DNA from: Rhizorhabdus dicambivorans
GTDB taxonomy: Bacteria > Pseudomonadota > Alphaproteobacteria > Sphingomonadales > Sphingomonadaceae
NCBI RefSeq assembly: GCF_002355275.1
Contig: NZ_CP023451.1
Coordinates: forward strand, 186,001 to 250,000
DNA length: 64,000 bases
Reading direction: 5' to 3'
Shown: positions 1 to 8,577 of the stretch, piece by piece
Layout of the letters: every line of letters starts with the position of its first letter
How positions within the stretch are numbered: position 1 is the first letter of the stretch
The notes under the pieces: generated by a model
Told to the model about the DNA's origin: nothing
What the model saw: only the letters and a program-made list of their open reading frames with translations
Databases searched by the model: none
Program-made: the position numbers and the translations under genes

Positions 1-1
1 C

Positions 2-544
2 GCGGCGCTGCTGTTGCCGCGCGTTCTCGATCGTATTGCCGATCGCGCGGTGATGGTGAGTGCCGCCGCCTTGCTGACCGTCATGCTCGCCGGCCTCGCC
101 ACATGGGGCGCGACCGCGGGCGGCGGGCGGATTGGCTGGACGGTGCTGTTGCTCACATGGCCGCTGCTCGGCATCGCCTATTCGATGAGCGTCACGCCAT
201 CGGGGCGCCTGCTGCGTCGCTCGGCCAGCGCCGGAGACCGGCCCGCGCTGTTCGCCGCCCAGTTCGCGCTCAGCCATGTTTGTTGGCTGATCGCCTATCC
301 GCTGGTCGGCCAGCTTGGCGCGACGATTGGAATGCCCGCGGCGCTGACCGCGATGGCAGGTCTCTCCGGGATCGGGTTCTTTGCAGCCGTCGCGCTATGG
401 CCGAAGAGCGATCCGCAAGAGATCGCGCATGATCACGAGACGCTTGGCCCGGACCATCCGCATCTTCGCCAAGATCATAGCGGCGGCAACCAGAGCCATG
501 TCTTCGTGATCGACGATCTGCACCAGCATTGGCCGCGCCAATGA
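2..544 (+). CDS. MFS transporter, C-terminal part (cut by window edge)
   Basis: The reading frame is open from base 2, so the N-terminal half lies outside the window; the TTG at 14 is internal. The visible 180 residues hold four hydrophobic segments (around AALLTVMLAGLATWG, TVLLLTWPLLGIAYS, FALSHVCWLIAYPLVG and LTAMAGLSGIGFFAA), as expected for the last helices of a 12-TM major facilitator. The tail is rich in histidine and aspartate (HDHETLGPDHPHL, then DHSGG and LHQHW), a feature of metal-exporting MFS proteins such as NreB. Its position upstream of a czc-type operon supports metal efflux. The substrate is inferred, not shown. Confidence 0.8.
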   Translation, partial: AALLLPRVLDRIADRAVMVSAAALLTVMLAGLATWGATAGGGRIGWTVLLLTWPLLGIAYSMSVTPSGRLLRRSASAGDRPALFAAQFALSHVCWLIAYPLVGQLGATIGMPAALTAMAGLSGIGFFAAVALWPKSDPQEIAHDHETLGPDHPHLRQDHSGGNQSHVFVIDDLHQHWPRQ

Positions 545-593
545 TCGCGCGTTCGTCTTGTGAGTTCACAGCTCTCGCGATAGGTCTTGTCGT

Positions 594-971
594 ATGACAG
601 CAATGTCGATCTCCACGCGGCGCTTCGGCTCCGGTGGCGCGCTCGGGCGCGTCGCCGCGCTTATGGCGTTGTTCGCAATGATCGGCGTGCTGGCGCTATC
701 GACGTGGCACGATGGCATGCCGCACAGCCATGCCGCAGTTCATGCAACCAGTGTCGATCGCGATCATCACGAGCATGCGCCAAGCAAGACGCCCGACATG
801 GCGGATGTCCTGCACATGGCGGCGCACGCCGTGATCCAGACGATCGATGTACCGCGCCAGCCCGTGCTGGCTGCGATGCTCAAGCCGGTGCCGCTCCAGT
901 GGAGCATTGCCGGCCCGCAGGCGCCCGGCGCGATCCACCCCGACGGACTCCTGAGACCCCCGCGAGGCTGA
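594..971 (+). CDS. Small His-rich exported/membrane protein of the czc operon
   Basis: A 125-aa protein starting 49 bp after the MFS gene. It has one hydrophobic segment (about residues 19-36, AALMALFAMIGVLALSTW) followed by a histidine-rich stretch (HDGMPHSHAAVH, DRDHHEHAP). This architecture, one N-terminal membrane or signal segment and a short His-rich periplasmic part, resembles the CzcI-like small proteins found next to CzcCBA pumps. A role in periplasmic metal binding or sensing is an inference from context. The start could also be the ATG at 603. Confidence 0.7.
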   Translation: MTAMSISTRRFGSGGALGRVAALMALFAMIGVLALSTWHDGMPHSHAAVHATSVDRDHHEHAPSKTPDMADVLHMAAHAVIQTIDVPRQPVLAAMLKPVPLQWSIAGPQAPGAIHPDGLLRPPRG

Positions 972-1025
972 AGTCGCGCGCCCGTCTGGCGCGCCCGATC
1001 TTCAAGCCTTCAAGGGGAAATACCG

Positions 1026-2294
1026 ATGCAAGCCTTTCGAGGCCGGCTGCCGCGGCGTGCGGTTGCCGGCATGCTGGCCGCGACCTGCCTCATGGCGGTC
1101 GCCCAGAGCGCCTATGCGCAGGTAGCGCCGCCATTCGCCACGCTGCTGCGTGAAAGCGAGGACGCTCCGCGGCTCGCGGTAAGCGAAGCCGGCGTCCGCC
1201 AGGCCGAAGGGCTGCGCGATCAGGCGCGCGCACGGCCCAATCCGAGTATCAATGTGATGACCGAGAATGTGGCGGGATCGTCACCCTATTCCGGGTTCGG
1301 GCGCGCCGAGACGACGCTGCAATATAGCCAGCCGATCGAACTGGGCGGAAAGCGCTCGGCACGGATCGCTGCCGGAGAAGCCGGCGTGGTCGCGTCGCGT
1401 GCTCGCGACCGCGATGCCCGGGTCGTTTTCGCCTATGATCTCGCACGCGCCTACGCCGCCGCCGAAATCGGTGACCGGCGCGTTGGCCTTGCCGAAGACG
1501 AAGTCGAGGAAGCGCAGAGCGACCTGAAGGCAGCCGAAGCGCTGGTCGGTGCGGGCAAGGAAACGCGGCTCCGCGCGCTCCAGGCACGCTCGGCGCTCAA
1601 CGAGGTCAGCGCCCAGCTCGATCTCGCCAAAGCGAACCGCATCTCCGCTTATGTCCGGCTGTCGGCACTGGTCGGAGCGGATGCGCCATTTGCCAGCCTC
1701 GCTGAATCGCTGCTCGATACCGGTCCCAGCCCGGACATGGTTGGCCCAGTCGATCCGACGGCCAGTCCCGCGCTGCTCGTCGCCGAAGCCGAACGCGCGG
1801 CCGCAGCGCGCCGGCTCGATGTCGAAAGCCGCCGTGCGACACCCGACATCACCGCGAGCGTGGGCGTGCGCCGCTTGGAATATGAGGGTGCGACCGCGGT
1901 GCTCGGCGGCGTGACCATTCCGCTTCACCTGTTCGACCGCAACCGCGGCAACATCGCCGCCTCGCGCGCCGAGGTCGATGCCGCCGAAGCCCGGCTTGCG
2001 GTGCTACGCGCCGAGGCCCGTGCCGAAGCGCAATCGGCGGCCGCCGAGCTCTCCGCCGCTGAAAGCCGGGTGACCGCCGCGCGCGGCGCGCTTGCCACCG
2101 CCGACGAGACCTATCGTCTCGCCCGCATCGCCTATGAGGCAGGCAAGTCGCCGCTCGTCGAACTGCTCGCCGCCCGCCACGGTCTCGGCACCGCCCGCAG
2201 CACCGTTCTCGACGCCGAAACCGCCCGGTTCGAAGCGCGCGCACGCCTAGCCCGCCTCGCTGGCCGCACCATCACGGGGGAACCCATCCAATGA
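1026..2294 (+). CDS. czcC: CzcC-like outer membrane efflux protein (TolC family)
   Basis: A 422-aa outer-membrane factor. A signal peptide is clear (cleavage near SAYAQ, residues 28-32). The rest shows the Ala/Glu/Arg-rich helical pattern of OEP proteins, with two related halves and GAGKETRLRALQARSALN- and EAGKSPLVELLAARHGL-type motifs that mark the paired OEP repeats. It would form the trimeric channel through the outer membrane for the RND pump encoded next. A ribosome site AGGGGAA lies at about 1011. Its stop overlaps the start of the adaptor gene (ATGA at 2291), so the two are translationally coupled. Confidence 0.93.
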   Translation: MQAFRGRLPRRAVAGMLAATCLMAVAQSAYAQVAPPFATLLRESEDAPRLAVSEAGVRQAEGLRDQARARPNPSINVMTENVAGSSPYSGFGRAETTLQYSQPIELGGKRSARIAAGEAGVVASRARDRDARVVFAYDLARAYAAAEIGDRRVGLAEDEVEEAQSDLKAAEALVGAGKETRLRALQARSALNEVSAQLDLAKANRISAYVRLSALVGADAPFASLAESLLDTGPSPDMVGPVDPTASPALLVAEAERAAAARRLDVESRRATPDITASVGVRRLEYEGATAVLGGVTIPLHLFDRNRGNIAASRAEVDAAEARLAVLRAEARAEAQSAAAELSAAESRVTAARGALATADETYRLARIAYEAGKSPLVELLAARHGLGTARSTVLDAETARFEARARLARLAGRTITGEPIQ

Positions 2295-3439
2295 ACGCCA
2301 ATGAGAAACTCACTGCCGGCGCTGCGCTGGCGCTCGTGCTGGCTGCCGGCGCCGGGTTCGGCATTGCTCGCCTGACCGCTCCCACACCACAGGTCGAAGC
2401 AGCCGCCGAACAATCGGCCGCGCCATCGGACAGCGTCGCGATGACCGCCGAGGCGATCAAGACCTCGCAGATCTCGGTCGCGCCCGCTGCCTCGGGCGAA
2501 CTCGACGCGGCGATCGCGGCATCCGCAACGCTCGAGGCGACGCCCGACGCGGAGGCGGTGCTGACCTCGCGCGCCGCCGGCACGGTGAGCCGCATCTTCA
2601 AGCGGATCGGCGATCCCATTCGCGCCGGCGAGACGCTGGCGCTGGTCGAGAGTCGCGATGCCTCGGCGATCGCCGCAGACCAGTCTGCTGCCTCCGCGCG
2701 GGTGACGCTCGCGGCCCGGCAACTGGCGCGCGAGCGCAGCCTGCTCGCGCAGGGCGTCTCGCCGCGCGCGGACTATGAAACGGCTGAAGCCAACCTCGCG
2801 GTCGCCCGCGCCGACGCAATGCGCGCCAGCGCTGCCGCCGGCGCAACGCGGGTCGCGCGTGACGGGCGATCGGTGGTGGTAGCCAGCCCGGTCTCAGGTC
2901 GTGTCACCGCAGCTCCCGCCAACCTTGGCCAGTTCGTTTCGGCCGAGACCGAGCTGTTCCGAGTGGCCGATCCCAGCCGTCTCCAGATCACGGCGAGCCT
3001 GCCGTCGGCCGATGCGCCGCGTGTCCGTGCGGGAGATCGCGTCGAACTCAGCCTGGCTGACGGCCAGATCATCGAAGGCCGGGTGCGGTCTTCGACGGGC
3101 GTGGTCGATCCCGACACGCGCGGTGCGACGGTGGTCATCGAACCAAGTGCCGGCGTGTCGATGCTGGCACCCGGCCAGCTCATACAGGCCCGCATCTTCG
3201 GCAGCGGTGGCGCCGCCAAGGATGGCGTGATGGTGCCGCAGGACGCGGTCCAGACCGTCGGCGACCGAACGGTCGTGTTCGTCCGCACGGCGAACGGCTT
3301 CAAGGCGACCAATGTGGAGGTCGGCAGCCGCAGCGGCGGACTGGTTGCAATCGTATCTGGGCTAAAGGCCGGCACGCCGATTGCGACTATCAACGCCTTC
3401 CTGCTCAAGGCCGAACTCGAGAAGGAGTCGGCGGAATGA
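2291..3439 (+). CDS. czcB: CzcB-like periplasmic adaptor of an RND metal pump
   Basis: A 382-aa membrane fusion protein with one N-terminal hydrophobic anchor (ALALVLAAGAGFGIARL), an acidic linker, a lipoyl-like half (TSRAAGTVSRIFKRIGDPI near residue 95, and ASPVSGRVTAAPANLGQFV near residue 200 as the second half), an intervening alpha hairpin and a beta-barrel region. It bridges the inner-membrane pump and the outer-membrane channel. It overlaps czcC upstream and czcA downstream by 4 bp each, as in a tightly coupled czcCBA operon. Confidence 0.93.
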   Translation: MNANEKLTAGAALALVLAAGAGFGIARLTAPTPQVEAAAEQSAAPSDSVAMTAEAIKTSQISVAPAASGELDAAIAASATLEATPDAEAVLTSRAAGTVSRIFKRIGDPIRAGETLALVESRDASAIAADQSAASARVTLAARQLARERSLLAQGVSPRADYETAEANLAVARADAMRASAAAGATRVARDGRSVVVASPVSGRVTAAPANLGQFVSAETELFRVADPSRLQITASLPSADAPRVRAGDRVELSLADGQIIEGRVRSSTGVVDPDTRGATVVIEPSAGVSMLAPGQLIQARIFGSGGAAKDGVMVPQDAVQTVGDRTVVFVRTANGFKATNVEVGSRSGGLVAIVSGLKAGTPIATINAFLLKAELEKESAE

Positions 3440-6400
3440 TCGGCCGCATCCTCCAACTCTCGGTGCGCGGCCGCTGGCTGGTTGCGTGTCTCACCCTGCT
3501 GGTCGTCGCGTTCGGCGCCTGGCAGATCACCAAGCTGCCAATCGACGCGGTGCCCGATGTCACCAACCGGCAGGTGCAGATCAGCACCTTTGCGCCGACG
3601 CTTGGACCGGTAGATATCGAGAAGCAGGTGACCTTCCCGGTCGAGACAGCGCTCGCCGGAATTCCGGGCCTGCAGATGACCAGGTCCTTCTCGCGCAATG
3701 GCTTCAGCCAGGTGACGGCGGTGTTCGAGGACACGACCGACATCTATTTCGCGCGACAGCAGGTAACCGAGCGTCTCGCCCAGGCCAAGGACAGCCTGCC
3801 TGCCGGCATCCAGCCCAACCTCGCACCGCTCAGCACCGGGCTTGGCGAGATCTTCTTCTATTCGGTCGCGTTCCGGCATCCCGACGGCAAGGGCGGCGCC
3901 GAACATACCGACGGCAAGCCCGGCTGGCAGTCCAACGGGAGTTACCTGACGCCCGAGGGCGAGCGGCTCACCACCGAACTCGCCAAGGCGGCCTATCTGC
4001 GCACGGTGCAGGACTGGATCATCCGTCCGCAGATGCGCAACGTGAAAGGCGTCGCCGGCGTCGATTCAAACGGCGGCTATGTGAAGCAATATCTGGTCGA
4101 GCCGAACCTCAATGCGCTTTCGACCTACGGCCTATCGATCACCGACCTCGCCGATGCGCTGGAGAAGGCGAACCTTTCGGCCGGCTCCAACTATGTCCGG
4201 CGCGCGGGCGAGAGCTTCCTCGTCCGCGCCGATGCGCGGCTCAGATCGATCGACGAGATCGAGCAGGCCGTCGTCGCGACCCGCGCGGGCGTCCCCGTGC
4301 GCGTCAAGGATGTCGGTCAGGTCGTCATCGGCGGCGCGGTGCGGACCGGTTCGGGCAGCCGCATGGGATCGGAAGCGGTCATCTCGACTGTGCTGATGCT
4401 GGTCGGCGAGAACAGCCGCATCGTCGCCAACAGCGCGGCCGAGCGGCTCACCGAAATCAACAAGGCCCTTCCACCTGACGTTTTCGCCGAGCCGGTCTAT
4501 AACCGCTCGAAACTGGTCAACGCGACTATTGCCACGGTCGAGAAGAACCTGGTCGAAGGCGCGCTGCTCGTCATCGTCATCCTGTTCCTGCTGCTCGGCA
4601 ATGTCCGCGCCGCGCTGATCACGGCGGCGGTCATCCCGATCACCATGCTGATGACGGCGGCGGGCATGAATGGGCTCGGCGTATCAGGTAATTTGATGAG
4701 CCTCGGCGCGCTCGATTTCGGCCTGATCGTCGACGGTGCGGTCATCATCGTCGAGAATGCGCTCAGGCGCCTTGCGGAGCGGCAGGAGCATGAAGGCCGT
4801 CTGCTCACGCTCGAGGAGCGGATGGGCGAGACGATCGAGGCGGCGCAGGAGATGGTCCGGCCGACCGTCTATGGTCAGCTGATCATCTTCCTCGTGTTCG
4901 TGCCGCTGCTCACCTTCCAGGGGGTCGAGGGCAAGACCTTCTCGCCGATGGCGATCACGCTCATGGTCGCGCTGGCCAGCGCATTCGTGCTGTCGATCAC
5001 CTTCGTGCCCGCCATGATCGCGATCGTCATCAAGGGCCGGGTCAGCGAGACCGAGGTCAAGCCGATCCGCTGGTTCAAGGAGAAATACGCCCCGCTGCTC
5101 GACAAGGCGGTCGCGCGCCCGATGCCGTTCATTCTCGGTGGGGTCGGCGTGTTTGCCGCGGCTGTGTTCGCGTTCGGGTTCCTCGGTGAGGAGTTCATGC
5201 CGCAGCTCGACGAGAAGGACATCACCGTCACCAACTTCCGCGTGCCCTCCGCATCGATCGACCAGTCGACCCAGATGCAGCTGCAGATCGAAAACGCCCT
5301 GAAGACGCTGCCCGAGGTGGCGCTGGTCTTCTCGAAGAACGGCAACGCCGATCTCGGCACCGACCCGATGCCACCCAATGCCTCGGACACCTATGTGATC
5401 CCCAAGCCCGAGAGCGAATGGCCCGCCGAGGTCAAATCCAAGGAGGATATCCTGCGGCGGATCGAGGAGCGGATGAAGCCGCTGATCGGCAACCGCACCG
5501 AGATCCAGCAGCCGATCCAGATGCGGTTCAACGAGCTGATCGCGGGCGTGCGCGCCGATGTCGCGGTCAAGCTTTACGGCGACGATCTTGATGCGATGAG
5601 CGCGCAGGCCAAGCGCATCGCCGGCGTATTGCGCACGATACCCGGCGCGGGCGACGTCAGCGCCGAACAGACTGACGGTGCGCCGACCTTCGATGTGAAG
5701 ATCGATCGGCTCGCGGCGGCGCGCTACGGACTGACGGTTGAGGAGGTCGCCAGTACCGTCGCCGCAGCACTGGGAGGCCGTGAGGCGGGGCTGTTGTTTG
5801 AAGGTGACCGGCGATTCTCGGTGGTCGTTCGCTTGCCCGACGCCCAGCGCGACGATCTTGAAACGCTCGGCGCCATCCCGGTGATGCTGCCCGCGGCCGA
5901 TGGCCAGATTGCCCGCTCGATCCCGCTGCGCGAAGTGGCGCGGTTCAGCTACACCCAGGGGCTGAACCAGATCAGCCGCGAGAACGGCAAGCGCATGGTG
6001 GTCGTGCAGGTCAACGTCCGCGGCCGAGATCTGGGCGGATTTGTGCAGGAAGCGCAGGCGAAGATCGGCAACCTCGATCTTCCGCCCGGCATGTATACAG
6101 CCTGGGGCGGCACATTCGAAAGCCTGCAATCGGCCCGGCTGCGCTTGCTGATCGTCGTGCCAATCTGCTTCGTTGCCATCTACGCACTGCTCTACATGGC
6201 ACTCGGCGGGCTCGTGCCGGCAGCGATCGTCTTTAGCGCGGTGCCGATGGCGCTCGCCGGCGGCGTGTTCGCGCTGCTCCTGCGCGGCATCCCGTTTTCG
6301 ATCACCGCGGCGGTCGGGTTTATCGCGCTGTCGGGCGTGGCGGTGCTCAACGGCCTTGTCATGATGAGCGCGATCCGCAAGCGACGCGAAGAAGGGGCGG

Positions 6401-6672
6401 GCGAGGAAGACGCCATCGTCAGTGGCGCGATGCAGCGCGTGCGCCCCGTGTTGATGACGGCGTTAGTCGCCAGTCTCGGATTTGTGCCGATGGCATTGGC
6501 AACCGGTACGGGTGCCGAAGTCCAGCGGCCGCTCGCGACCGTGGTCATCGGCGGACTGATCACCTCGACCGTGCTCACATTGCTCGTTTTGCCGGCGATC
6601 ACGGCTCTTGCTGCTCGGTGGCAAGTCCGCCGTGATCAACGATCCAAGATCGACGCCGCTGTCCAGAGTTAA
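3436..6672 (+). CDS. czcA: CzcA-family heavy-metal efflux RND transporter
   Basis: A 1078-aa inner-membrane proton antiporter, the usual size for the family, with 12 membrane segments in the RND arrangement (TM1 at the N-terminus, TM2-6 around residues 365-530, TM7 near 560, TM8-12 in the last 180 residues). The TM4 motif DFGLIVDGAVIIVEN carries the D..D..E charges of HME-RND pumps for divalent ions (Zn, Co, Cd, Ni), unlike the AIGAMVDAA type of Cu/Ag pumps. This makes divalent cation export the likely role. It is the last gene of the operon; an inverted repeat at 6706-6730 follows. Confidence 0.95.
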   Translation: MIGRILQLSVRGRWLVACLTLLVVAFGAWQITKLPIDAVPDVTNRQVQISTFAPTLGPVDIEKQVTFPVETALAGIPGLQMTRSFSRNGFSQVTAVFEDTTDIYFARQQVTERLAQAKDSLPAGIQPNLAPLSTGLGEIFFYSVAFRHPDGKGGAEHTDGKPGWQSNGSYLTPEGERLTTELAKAAYLRTVQDWIIRPQMRNVKGVAGVDSNGGYVKQYLVEPNLNALSTYGLSITDLADALEKANLSAGSNYVRRAGESFLVRADARLRSIDEIEQAVVATRAGVPVRVKDVGQVVIGGAVRTGSGSRMGSEAVISTVLMLVGENSRIVANSAAERLTEINKALPPDVFAEPVYNRSKLVNATIATVEKNLVEGALLVIVILFLLLGNVRAALITAAVIPITMLMTAAGMNGLGVSGNLMSLGALDFGLIVDGAVIIVENALRRLAERQEHEGRLLTLEERMGETIEAAQEMVRPTVYGQLIIFLVFVPLLTFQGVEGKTFSPMAITLMVALASAFVLSITFVPAMIAIVIKGRVSETEVKPIRWFKEKYAPLLDKAVARPMPFILGGVGVFAAAVFAFGFLGEEFMPQLDEKDITVTNFRVPSASIDQSTQMQLQIENALKTLPEVALVFSKNGNADLGTDPMPPNASDTYVIPKPESEWPAEVKSKEDILRRIEERMKPLIGNRTEIQQPIQMRFNELIAGVRADVAVKLYGDDLDAMSAQAKRIAGVLRTIPGAGDVSAEQTDGAPTFDVKIDRLAAARYGLTVEEVASTVAAALGGREAGLLFEGDRRFSVVVRLPDAQRDDLETLGAIPVMLPAADGQIARSIPLREVARFSYTQGLNQISRENGKRMVVVQVNVRGRDLGGFVQEAQAKIGNLDLPPGMYTAWGGTFESLQSARLRLLIVVPICFVAIYALLYMALGGLVPAAIVFSAVPMALAGGVFALLLRGIPFSITAAVGFIALSGVAVLNGLVMMSAIRKRREEGAGEEDAIVSGAMQRVRPVLMTALVASLGFVPMALATGTGAEVQRPLATVVIGGLITSTVLTLLVLPAITALAARWQVRRDQRSKIDAAVQS

Positions 6673-6703
6673 CGGCGGGCCACGAAGGCTACACTACCGA
6701 GGA

Positions 6704-6732
6704 GTGGACGGTCAGCTAAGTTGACCGTCCGC
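6704..6732 (+). terminator. Hairpin after czcA
   Basis: GGACGGTCA (6706-6714) and TGACCGTCC (6722-6730) form a perfect 9-bp inverted repeat with a 7-base loop, extendable by a G-U and a G-C pair. It sits 32 bp after the czcA stop. There is no T-run, so it may be a weak terminator or a 3' end stabiliser. Confidence 0.5.
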
Positions 6733-6844
6733 TGGTTGGCGGGATAAGTCGGGCTTCGAAGAGCAGCATTGGATCGCGGCAGGGGCGTCCTCAAGAGACG
6801 AGTCTCATTTGGAAATTGCGGAGGTGTCTCTTTTCGAAGTTGCG

Positions 6845-6910
6845 CTTACAAATTCTTAGAGCGATAATAAGAATTATGTTAAATATCAATATCTTATAAG
6901 AATATCAGTC
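6845..6910. promoter_or_regulatory. AT-rich promoter/operator region
   Basis: A strongly AT-rich block in otherwise GC-rich DNA. It holds an 8-bp inverted repeat AATTCTTA (6851-6858) / TAAGAATT (6868-6875) and a 10-bp palindrome TCTTATAAGA (6892-6901), both built on the same TCTTA half-site. It lies just upstream of the small gene at 6934. This looks like a promoter with operators for an AT-rich-binding regulator; the regulator is unknown. Confidence 0.45.
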
Positions 6911-6933
6911 CCGATACAACGCGGAGACCTTTC

Positions 6934-7152
6934 ATGGAAGTCCGATTGAGCGCGACACCTAAAGGCAACGGATTTCAGGCAACGGTCGCATTGCCCGATG
7001 GGGTATCGATCAGCTCGGCCGAATCCTATCCCACCGAAGCCGAAGCGATCACCGCGGCGGCCGTGAAGTTGTTGGAGATGCCCGATCGCCTGATGCGCGC
7101 GACCGCAGTAGAAGCCGATCTTGCGATCAGCGGCAGCTCATCGCCGGCGTAG
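6934..7152 (+). CDS. Small conserved-looking hypothetical protein
   Basis: A 72-aa protein with no recognised domain. It begins MEVRLSATPKGNGFQATVALPDG and has a predicted beta-beta-alpha shape with an Ala/Glu-rich helix (YPTEAEAITAAAVKLLEM). It is preceded by GGAGA at about 6922 with suitable spacing and by the AT-rich promoter region. Its 3' end overlaps the convergent gene at 7138 by 15 bp. Function unknown. Confidence 0.6.
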   Translation: MEVRLSATPKGNGFQATVALPDGVSISSAESYPTEAEAITAAAVKLLEMPDRLMRATAVEADLAISGSSSPA

Positions 7153-7671
7153 CGCCGCCAAGGTGTCCGGCATGATCGTGTAGACTGCCTCGCGCTGGGC
7201 GCCGCGATTTTGATGATCCACCCGATAGCCCTGATAGTGGCGTCGCAGGAGGCCGCCCCGACATAGATCCGACACTGCGCGGCTGACATTGCAGCGGCCC
7301 GATTGGCGAACCCGCTCACGGACCCTTTCTTCAATGACACGGTCAGCCTGTGTCGGATCGGCCGGTAGTTCGTCAGCCTGCTCAAGTGCCGACCGCACGG
7401 TTTCGATCGTCGAACGGCGCCAGGGTGTACGCTGCGCGATCGGAGCCAGCGCATCGCACAGCCAGTCGCGGACAGGCACGGCGTCGCCGTTCACCATCAC
7501 GCTCGGTCCAGCCCTGCCCTTTTCGTCAGCGACTTCCTCCAGGAGCTGGAGGAGCATGTAGGAGAATTTTGGCCGCGGCGAAGCTGCGGCGATCGCCGCC
7601 AAAAGCCCCGGCGTGTCCATCCCTCGCGCGGGTTCGACGGATGCTTCGAATAGGTCTGCCTGATGGAACAT
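7138..7671 (-). CDS. Hypothetical protein with winged-helix-like C-terminus
   Basis: A 177-aa soluble protein. The C-terminal part (CNVSRAVSDLCRGGLLRR followed by YQGYRVDHQNRG and a strand AVYTIM) looks like a recognition helix followed by a beta wing, so DNA binding is possible. It is transcribed divergently from the imuABdnaE2 operon. A near-match to the alphaproteobacterial LexA box (GAAC-N7-GAAT, 7666-7680) overlaps its start codon, but one base deviates and the position is unusual. No family name is assigned. Confidence 0.65.
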   Translation of the reverse strand: MFHQADLFEASVEPARGMDTPGLLAAIAAASPRPKFSYMLLQLLEEVADEKGRAGPSVMVNGDAVPVRDWLCDALAPIAQRTPWRRSTIETVRSALEQADELPADPTQADRVIEERVRERVRQSGRCNVSRAVSDLCRGGLLRRHYQGYRVDHQNRGAQREAVYTIMPDTLAALRRR

Positions 7672-7799
7672 AGCATGAATCTACTATGCACTTTGGTGGA
7701 TGTGAATCCCACAAAGGACCGAAGGCGCTTTTTTTCTGGCGGATTCCACAGGCTTCGGAAGCGGTGCATTTGAGCTGCTTGACTCATCGCCGGGAACAG

Positions 7800-7814
7800 G
7801 AACAAATAAGGAAC
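7800..7814 (+). promoter_or_regulatory. LexA (SOS) box upstream of imuA
   Basis: GAACAAATAAGGAAC is an exact GAAC-N7-GAAC direct repeat, the LexA operator form of alphaproteobacteria. It ends 31 bp before the imuA ATG. A possible -35 TTGACT lies at 7779-7784, which would place the box over the -10 region, as expected for a repressor site. An extra GAAC at 7794 precedes it. Confidence 0.85.
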
Positions 7815-7845
7815 GAATCAACGAGTCCCGAGTCTCCTGAATGCC

Positions 7846-8577
7846 ATGCGTCAATCAACCGTCCTTGAAGATTTGCGAGCGCGCATCGCGCGTATCGAGG
7901 GCGTAGGCGTTCAGCGCGAAGCGATCCCGTTCGGCATCGACGAACTGGATCAGCGATTGCCGGGCGGAGGCATTGCTGCAGGTGCTCTCCATGAAATGAT
8001 GGGCAGTCCCGATCTCGCGGACGAGGCGAGTGCGACGGTCTTTCTGGCGGGAATCCTGGCGCGAATGGAAGGTCCCGTCTTCTGGTGCCTGCGCTGGCGC
8101 GACCTGTTTGCCCCTGCCCTTCATCTCGCCGGTCTTCATCCAGATCGGGTCATCTATGTCGAGGCCGGCAGCGACACCAATGTCCTGCTCGCGATGGAGG
8201 AGTGCCTGCATCACCCTGGCATCGCCGGTGTGGTTGGCGAAGTCGGGAAATATTCGACTACTGCATCGAAGCGCCTGCAATTGGCGGCGGAAAGCTCGGG
8301 TGTAGCGGCCTTCGTGTTTCGTCGCGCGGCGAAGGCCGAACAGGTCGCCGAAGGGACGGCAGCGATGACACGCTGGCGGATCACCGCTTCACCAAGCGAA
8401 GATCTCGGTCTGCCGAGCCTGGGTCGCCCTCGCTGGCATGTGGATTTGGAACGTGTGCGCGGTGGTAATCCGCACGCCTGGATCGTGGAGGCGTGCGATG
8501 CGACGGGTCGTATCGCTCTTCCTGCCGCACTGGTCGACCGACCGGCTGCGGCGGAAGATCGCAAAATTGTCGCCTGA
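7846..8577 (+). CDS. imuA: ImuA, RecA-like accessory protein of mutagenic translesion synthesis
   Basis: A 243-aa protein of the SulA/RecA-like ImuA family, with the opening RARIARIEG followed by IPFGIDELDQRLPGGGIAAGALHEM, which matches the RecA N-terminal fold but without a full Walker A. With ImuB and DnaE2 it forms the damage-induced mutasome. It is the first gene behind the LexA box at 7800-7814. The downstream imuB start lies 80 bp inside its 3' end. Confidence 0.92.
   Translation: MRQSTVLEDLRARIARIEGVGVQREAIPFGIDELDQRLPGGGIAAGALHEMMGSPDLADEASATVFLAGILARMEGPVFWCLRWRDLFAPALHLAGLHPDRVIYVEAGSDTNVLLAMEECLHHPGIAGVVGEVGKYSTTASKRLQLAAESSGVAAFVFRRAAKAEQVAEGTAAMTRWRITASPSEDLGLPSLGRPRWHVDLERVRGGNPHAWIVEACDATGRIALPAALVDRPAAAEDRKIVA

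Noticed and set aside
4684-6129. 481-aa open frame antisense to czcA
   Set aside because: Mirror of a strongly conserved RND pump gene; no domain or ribosome site.
7666-7680. GAAC-N7-GAAT over the start codon of the 177-aa gene
   Set aside because: One base away from a LexA box and placed on the start codon; not convincing as a real operator without binding data.
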